From: Chenopodium formosanum
Taxonomy: Eukaryota; Streptophyta; Magnoliopsida; Caryophyllales; Amaranthaceae
Length of the DNA: 64,000 bases
Assembly (NCBI GenBank): GCA_024500155.1
Contig: CM044877.1
Location: 79,964,501-80,028,500 of the forward strand
Reading direction: 5' to 3'
The notes beneath the pieces were generated by a model. It did not search any database and had not been told where the DNA came from. It was given only the letters and a program-made list of their open reading frames with translations. The translations under genes were made by a program, and so were the position numbers. This document shows, piece by piece, positions 58,685 to 64,000 of this stretch. How positions within the stretch are numbered: position 1 is the first letter of the stretch; each line of letters starts with the position of its first letter.

Positions 58685-60765
58685 CATACACCCGCCTTTT
58701 TAGTGAATTTGTACTGTGAACCTAACCTCCTATCACTAGAAAGATCATTATATGTAATTATATTTAATGTGCAACTATTTTTGGTTTGTGAATTTACCTA
58801 TGGACATTATATACTCTACAAATTTTTATGTAGCATCGGTTTGACAATTAGAGATTAAATGCTAGTCGTTTGATGTTTGAGTTAGCTGCTAACTTTTAGT
58901 GCCTTAATTGTGTTTGCTGGTTATATATAAATAAATAAATAAATAAATAAATAAAAAAAAAAACCTCTTAAATATATATTTCGTTTCGTTATAATCATCA
59001 CATTTTCATAAGTACATTTGTTAATATTATGTATGGTTTCAAACTTAATATCTACACTTAATAATAGGCAAAAATTATAAACATAATATATACTTTGCAG
59101 ATTATTAAGACGAATTTTACAAGTGTACAAGACTGATTTGTTCTTTAAGTATAAATCACAAAATGAAGGAAAAGTTAATTATGTGAATTGTGTTAGGCCA
59201 AAACATGTCAACCATTAAAAATAGAGGGAACAATTGTTAGTTGCTAGCTAGCTACTTTTAAGAAATAAAATGACTTACAAGGATATAATATGACTAATAT
59301 AGGATAGGGTATGTTAATCACTTAAATTTTTTAAACATAAATTCAACATAAAGTCTTATATGTGGTTGGCCACACCGCGTATAAGGGTTACTTCGTTAGT
59401 GTAATAGGGGTTACTTGATCAGCTAGTGTTAAAGGGGTTATTTAGTCAGTGTTAAAGGGATTACTCGATCAGTATTACAGGGGTTACTTGGTCAATGTTG
59501 TAGGGGTTACTTGGTCAGTGTTATAGAGGTTACTTTGTTTTTTTATTAGTGGTCACACGGTATAGCTAGCCATACACCAGACGGGCTGTAAATTGAAAAT
59601 CTTCTCTTTCAAAATATAAAGCTATATATATAGCTAACTTTTTCATAATTAGAATTTTGAGTTCAAACCTCTGATCTCTTTCGATTCTCTAAACAAAACA
59701 CTCCCGCCCAGTCGAGGCTAGGACTGATCAAATAAACTCACGTATCTTTTTGCTACTATCTCTCTTTTTACCACAACCCATTCTCAAATAATTATAATTT
59801 TTAAGGGTTTAGTTTACGCTTAGCTTAAATAATCATATCAAATTATCTTTTTAATTCCTAATTAAACTAATTACGGAGTACTTTTTTTTTAAAACCAATT
59901 AAATTAATTACTTAACTTTGGTGAACTAATTAATTTTAATTTGAAAATATTTAATGTAAGTTTTGAAGAAATTGAGCAATTTTTATTTTCTTTAATTGGA
60001 CCTATCTTAACTTAGGTTTCTAAAACTTAAAATATTTGAACCAAATATTTAATAAATTAAAAAAAGTAAAAATATGGTAAGCCTAAAGCCGCAAGTACAC
60101 ATTATAAATAAATAAACAACCAAAATGATCTGATCTGAATGCATGCATGAGCATGTACCAATAACGTACTTGATCATGAATTTTGTAGGGTAGCACAACA
60201 CTAAGAAAAGGTACACTATCTAAAGAAAAATAGTTAAGAACGAAGCAATAGTTTTAGTTACGTACCATAAATTGCTAACTTGAGGATTGCAATTGCCAAT
60301 ATTTGTTGAACCAGTGTTGCAAATATCAGTCATAGGAATATGAAAGGCTTCGGACCAAGATAATTGTGTTAAGCAATTTGGTGTAGGAGAACCCCAACGG
60401 TAACTTCCAGGAGATAGCCTTAAGTTCATACAATTATCTTCTTTTTTCTTGTTGAATGGTTCCCTAAACACCTTCACTTGTTCCTTGGTCATCTCCTCTA
60501 AGATATGGCGCGATATGCCATGGTTCACCACTTGGAAGAACCCCCACTCCCTAGAGGCTTCCGCGATTGCTGCCTTGCATTGTTCTCTCTCTTTGGCCGA
60601 GCCAGCCACCAGCTGCCCTAAGTCTATTAGGGGTAAGTCGTGCACTTTGATTGTGTTCGTGGTGGGGGTGGTTATGAGGGGTAGTGAAATAATGTTATGT
60701 TTGAGAAAGAGATTCTTATATGTCTCTTCGAATGGAGGTTCTGAGTTGTTTGTATTATGTTCCAT
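53584..60765 (-). CDS. GA2OX8: C20-gibberellin 2-oxidase (GA2OX8 type)
   Basis: Exons 60266-60765, 53961-54285 and 53584-53820 join in frame to 353 residues. The N-terminal DIOX_N part (VHDLPLIDLGQLV, EWGFFQVVNHGI) leads into the 2OG-Fe(II) core: iron ligands His231 and Asp233 (GLMPHTDSDFLTILYQDQVGG) and His287 (VVHRVVANP), 2-oxoglutarate-binding Arg297-x-Ser299 (RFS), and the gibberellin-dioxygenase motif NRYPPCP. The blocks GKWISVRPNPEALIVNIGDLFQAWSN and YRKFSFGEYRQQVQ are of the C20-GA2ox class. Such enzymes 2-beta-hydroxylate C20 precursors (GA12, GA53), lowering active gibberellin. Intron 1 is about 6.0 kb, full of repeats, and holds two adjacent G-boxes. An acceptor-like CAACAG just before the ATG suggests a possible intron in the 5' UTR. 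Confidence 0.94.
54407..54466. repeat. Ultra-short retroposed tail, TSD 14 bp
   Basis: AATACAAGTAGTTA is repeated at 54407-54420 and 54453-54466, around an insert A-T25-GAAACA. Inside GA2OX8 intron 1. Confidence 0.72.
54601..54616. promoter_or_regulatory. Paired G-boxes in GA2OX8 intron 1
   Basis: Two perfect CACGTG palindromes (54601-54606 and 54611-54616) are separated by four bases, in a locally GC-rich island (about 54555-54655) that contrasts with the AT-rich intron. G-boxes bind bZIP and bHLH (including PIF) factors. Function in this position is inferred only. Confidence 0.5.
55482..55534. repeat. Ultra-short retroposed tail, TSD 18 bp
   Basis: AAAAATATGTCATACTTT is perfectly repeated (55482-55499, 55517-55534) around T8-GAAGCAAAA. 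Inside GA2OX8 intron 1. Confidence 0.75.
55638..55769 (+). mobile_element. tRNA-derived SINE with target duplication
   Basis: The head has an A-box-like TAGCTCAAGTGG and a B-box-like GGATCGATTCTC at tRNA-type spacing, and the 3' end is an (AAAT)n-rich tail. It is flanked by ATAGTGTTTTAT (55626-55637) and ATAGTGCTTTAT (55770-55781), a 12-bp duplication with one mismatch. Inserted in GA2OX8 intron 1, antisense to the gene. Confidence 0.85.
55800..55872. repeat. Ultra-short retroposed tail, TSD 18 bp
   Basis: GTAAGGTTTTTAGTTTTT is perfectly repeated (55800-55817, 55855-55872) around T31-GACAAG. Inside GA2OX8 intron 1. Confidence 0.75.
56035..56245. mobile_element. Diverged copy 4 of the Stowaway-like MITE family
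   Basis: Starts CTCCATTTTTATTTTATTGC and shares TTTTACACTATTCACTTAA, ATCATGTAGGATCT, AGATTCATCTCA, ATCAATTTTTTATAATTTTT and GCATTGACAAGC with the family. The right end is lost. Inside GA2OX8 intron 1. Confidence 0.6.
56729..56779. repeat. Ultra-short retroposed tail, imperfect TSD
   Basis: ATAATCATAT(AT)ATTAAT and ATAATCATATTAAT flank GTTTTC + A-run. The duplicated sequences differ by an AT-repeat indel; the insert start is identical to that at 34850. Confidence 0.5.
57270..57308. repeat. Poly-A tract in GA2OX8 intron 1
   Basis: About 39 consecutive A. No flanking direct repeat was found. Confidence 0.85.
58640..58683. repeat. Poly-A tract in GA2OX8 intron 1
   Basis: About 44 consecutive A. 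ACACCCG occurs on each side (left ACACCCGTTGTGT, right GCATACACCCG), which may be a short duplication, but at 7 bp it is weak. Confidence 0.8.
59383..59537 (+). repeat. Minisatellite of about 23-bp units
   Basis: Six to seven units of GGGGTTACTTGGTCAGTGTTATA-type, mostly 23 bp. Related to the minus-orientation copy at 2582-2686. Inside GA2OX8 intron 1. Confidence 0.85.
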
Positions 60766-61268
60766 TGTTGCCTCCGTCCTGTTGATACATGTATAATAAG
60801 AGTTTAAATTCAAATGGTACAAGAACAAACAAACAAACAAACAAAAAAACCTCTAAAATCTTGTTATATAGCTGGATTTTTACATGTAATTCGTATGTAT
60901 GAATAAACTATATAGACATTGGATGGATAGAGATAGACAAATAGGTTAAACTAAAAGAGATTGATGGAGAGATCATATATTCAACTAATAATAAAATACG
61001 TATTTCATAAGAATTTGTGATCAAAATGGCTTAGCTAAAGAATTGATTAAATAATTAATAACGATTGGAGCTAGTATAATCCTTACAAGTTACAACAAGA
61101 AGATGTAGAGTACTTTGATCATATTCAAATAGAAAAAGGAGAGGGAATTTAAGGAGAAACACTAACTTTATAGATCGATGAGGCTAGCAAGAAGATGAGT
61201 CAGTAGAAGTTTTATGTTGTGGGTTGCATGTAATTTAAGGAGAGAGAATTTTTTACATAAATCGATAG

Positions 61269-61277
61269 CTATTTATA
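61269..61277 (-). promoter_or_regulatory. TATA box of GA2OX8
   Basis: TATAAATAG on the minus strand, about 500 bases upstream of the ATG. The distance fits a long or spliced 5' leader. Confidence 0.5.
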
Positions 61278-61392
61278 CATTTTTTTAGAAACCTTTAGAG
61301 TTGCATTACAGTTGGATACTGCTCATTAAAGATAATTCGTAAGGATAAAACGACGTGTGGGCCAAGCTAGGTTAAAGTGGGCCTTGGGCCTT

Positions 61393-61398
61393 CACGTG
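61393..61398. promoter_or_regulatory. G-box in the GA2OX8 promoter
   Basis: CACGTG lies 116 bases upstream of the TATA box, next to two TGGGCC (site II-like) elements at about 61380-61392. The arrangement is common in light- or hormone-responsive plant promoters. Confidence 0.45.
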
Positions 61399-61701
61399 GG
61401 ATAATACTTCTTTTAGTAGGTCGTAGTCCAATGAATTTGTTGGATGTGACCTTTGCTAAACTCCCAAATTGAAATGTCATGGAGGACCATGTATGTGAAT
61501 ACTAAGCCACACACATGGCTAAATGGGATAAAAGTTATGGAACACAAATGAAAAATATTTCGTGTCGTGTTATATTTATTCCTCACTAAAACAAAAGATT
61601 GATGATGATGTGAATTTACAAAATCAAAAATATGGTTTTATCAACTTTTTTTTTAAGTAATGTTATATGTACACGTTAGGATTACAAATACTTAAGTATA
61701 A

Positions 61702-61918
61702 GGGTTTGTTCACATTTATTGAAATGAGATTAGCTGAATTGAACTGATCTAAACTAAAAAGAATAGAGTTGAAATGAATATTTTGTGAGAGAAAGAAATT
61801 AGGAGCTGAACTGAACTGGACTGAATATAGCTGAAATGAATATTTTATGAGAGAAGGAAATTAGGAGCTGAATTAAACTAAACTGATTGGAGCTAGCTAA
61901 GCTCAAGTGAATAGGCCC
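61702..61918. mobile_element. Tourist-like MITE, third copy
   Basis: Ends GGGTTTGTTCACATTTATTG and CTCAAGTGAATAGGCCC are imperfect inverses. The interior repeats GAGAGAAGGAAATTAGGAGC and ACTGAACTG, matching the reverse complement of 35035-35194. The target duplication is not clean (TAA/CAA). Confidence 0.65.
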
Positions 61919-63386
61919 CAAGGATATGCTAATATATTTTCTAAATTGATATTAATTTATAAATGCATATGTCATGCCCAATTCACTGTAATTAATGTGA
62001 TATTTTTATTTTCTTTTATATGTTTAGCTCTTTATATGTAAGCCCTAAGAACTATGTATATGAGTATATCTATCATTTTTCTTTTTTCTTTTATATACTA
62101 AAAAAAACAAAGAAAACTATAAATGTAAATTTTGTAAGTTCAATTTGCTATCAAAAGATTGGATTTCCCCTTTATCATCAAAAGTTGAAAATAATGTTTT
62201 TTATCATTTCATAAATATAAACGAAAAATAAGATATATGCTCATAATTAAAAATAAAGACACGGGTATATTTATTTTTTTGGGTTACATCTTCTAATTAA
62301 CGACTCGAGAGTAAGGCCACATCACTTCACCTTATCCACATGTTGAACTGAAATTATTTTTACTGAACTGAAATTATTTTTACTGATTCTATGTTATATT
62401 TTATCTTAGAAGTTACTAATTTTTACTAAACTGAAATTACTTTTGCTAAACTAAATTTATTTGTACTGAAGTAAAATTATGTATACATAATATTTTTTTT
62501 TTAAAAGGTGAATTGAACAAGGCCTAAGTTTTAGTATCAAAATTATTTTGGCAAAATTGTATGTTCACTTTTACTAATTACCTCCCAAACAACGCATTTT
62601 AAGGTTGTGTTGTAAGAAGGAAAAAAATGGAGAAAATAACGCATTTTGTGTTCGATTGAGATTATACAATGTAAACGAACAAATTAATCAAGTTTATTTT
62701 ATTTTACGCATCGGCTAGCTAATAATCCTTCCCTATTCCCAGTGCTCAAATTATTTTGATATAATCAAAGCGTTTACCTTCCGTAGTAATAGTGTCCGAA
62801 AAGTGTGTTACGATAAAAGAAGACAGATGTGGGAAGAATTACAAGTGTTCCGTACAAAACTAAGTTTAGAACATTATAATTTGACGAAACAATAAATATA
62901 TTTATTTTTCGGACGAAAAGTTTAAAAATGGGAGACATCTGACATGGTACAATCAAACATCCTTTGAATAAAAGATATGCTTGTCTGCAAGATTATATCT
63001 ACTACGTATGATCTTAGTTCGAACAGGTATACATTACATCCACTATATACTTCCTCCGTTTTTATTTAGTTGCAACATATTCTTTTTACACGTATGTTAA
63101 GGAAGATATTAAACTATGTATACGGATAAATGAATTTACAAAATTTTAACACCCATAATAAGAATAAGCTATTACGGTTCAAATTTCGTAGCTTAATCCA
63201 TTCGTTTATCTAGCTTAATCACCTCATTAATAAGCGTTATAAAAGATGTGTTGCAAGTATAAAAAAAAAAAGTGAAAATAAAAAGTTAGTGTATAGAATA
63301 ATGTTTACCACTATCCCTAACCTAGGCTGCGAGAAGGGCCTGCTCTACTAAAACCATATTACGCAAAAAATCGACACATGTACTTT

Positions 63387-63396
63387 AGTAACTTGC

Positions 63397-63448
<52 letters not shown>

Positions 63449-63471
63449 ATGCAAAGTAACTTGCTTGTATT
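63387..63471. repeat. Ultra-short retroposed tail, TSD 17 bp
   Basis: AGTAACTTGCTTGTATT is perfectly repeated (63387-63403, 63455-63471) around about 44 T followed by GATGCAA. Confidence 0.78.
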
Positions 63472-63698
63472 AAATATCCACAATTTTATTCTATTTTAAT
63501 TTTTGGTTGTGGATTATGCAATCACAAACACACTAATGCACGACCAGAAACAGTACTTGTTCGACAATACGAATCAAATGTCACATAACTCTTCTATTTC
63601 TATAGAGTAGCCCACAAATACTATTTGCCTATTTGTAATCAAACCTTGTTAATTTGGATTACTAGTTTTGCCTCATTGTGGATTAAGAGCTAAAGACA

Positions 63699-63903
63699 TG
63701 TTGAAACCCATTGTACTCCACTAATGAGTGTCCCACATTGAAGAAAGAGGAGAGATGGTTTTACTTTATAAGGTAGAGGAGTACCTCCTACTATTGCCAA
63801 TTGGTTTTAGTTTGGAAGCTTCAAAGCCTTGTTTGTGGCCCAAACTCTTCTCCTCCTTGTTCGGGTTGCCCAGACCCATTTCATATTGTTTCGAAATTTA
63901 ACA
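63699..63903. mobile_element. Solo LTR (205 bp) of a small LTR retrotransposon
   Basis: It starts TGTTGAAAC and ends TTTAACA, the canonical TG...CA termini, and is flanked by a perfect 5-bp duplication AGACA (63694-63698, 63904-63908). Internal blocks GTGTCCCACATTG, TTTATAAGG and GCCAATTGGTTTTAG are typical of TRIM/SMART-like LTRs. No internal region or second LTR is present, so it is a recombined solo LTR. Confidence 0.82.
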
Positions 63904-64000
63904 AGACACTTACACCATGAGAAAAGTTTTTTATAACCAAAAAAGGGCTAAGGAAATAGTGCCAATATAATTAATAGTACCATATATATTCCTTTTACAC

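Larger units (their letters stand above)
60841..64000. other. Promoter of GA2OX8 and intergenic region to window end
   Basis: GA2OX8 upstream sequence up to about 61500, then repeats listed separately. An AACTGAAATTATTTTTACTG tandem motif near 62344-62470 may be a decayed Tourist-like copy. No gene seen. Confidence 0.5.

Overview
The window is nuclear DNA of a flowering plant, most likely a eudicot. It is AT-rich, its genes are split by GT-AG introns, and it holds plant-only families (DUF26 receptor kinase, NHL/LEA-2 proteins, BBE-like oxidases, class III peroxidase, C20-gibberellin 2-oxidase, PPDK regulatory protein) along with many plant MITEs, CACTA elements, a SINE and a solo LTR. The repeat style reminds me of Caryophyllales/Amaranthaceae (spinach, quinoa, beet), but that is only an impression.

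Layout. 1-969: a cysteine-rich receptor-like kinase (CRK), minus strand, cut by the left edge. 3707-7757: a ten-exon mitochondrial LpxD-type acyltransferase gene, plus strand. 8501-17756: five minus-strand NHL/LEA-2 membrane-protein genes; the first three are a recent tandem array whose promoters and 3' flanks are duplicated too, and a 523-bp Mutator-like MITE splits one spacer. 18819-20450 and 25633-27246: two intronless minus-strand BBE-like FAD oxidase genes, separated by a CACTA element (21076-24291) that contains a second CACTA element and a MITE. 29701-31331: a four-exon class III peroxidase. 31.3-42.8 kb: about 11 kb without a supportable gene, full of small repeats. 43303-47163: a five-exon gene for a small protein with one C-terminal membrane segment, whose first coding exon is only ATG. 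49715-52420: PPDK regulatory protein RP1, minus strand. 53584-60765: a class C20 gibberellin 2-oxidase (GA2OX8 type), minus strand, with a 6-kb first intron. 60.8-64 kb: intergenic, with a Tourist-like MITE and a solo LTR.

How the genes relate. Five of these genes (CRK, LpxD, small membrane protein, RP1, GA2OX8) have Arabidopsis counterparts which, as I recall, lie next to each other and in the same order on chromosome 4 (At4g21230, At4g21220, At4g21215, At4g21210, At4g21200). The backbone therefore looks like ancient conserved microsynteny, with the NHL array, the BBE-like pair and the peroxidase placed between LpxD and the membrane-protein gene. I see no operon-like functional unit. The NHL, BBE-like, CRK and peroxidase genes all belong to families often linked to defence or cell-surface and cell-wall processes, but a shared pathway cannot be shown from sequence.

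The least expected signal is a set of eight very short insertions. Each is a homopolymer plus a few bases; read in the A-tail direction they all end in ...TC(A)n, and each is flanked by 10-18 bp direct repeats. They look like extremely 5'-truncated retroposed tails. I found no wholly new gene system.
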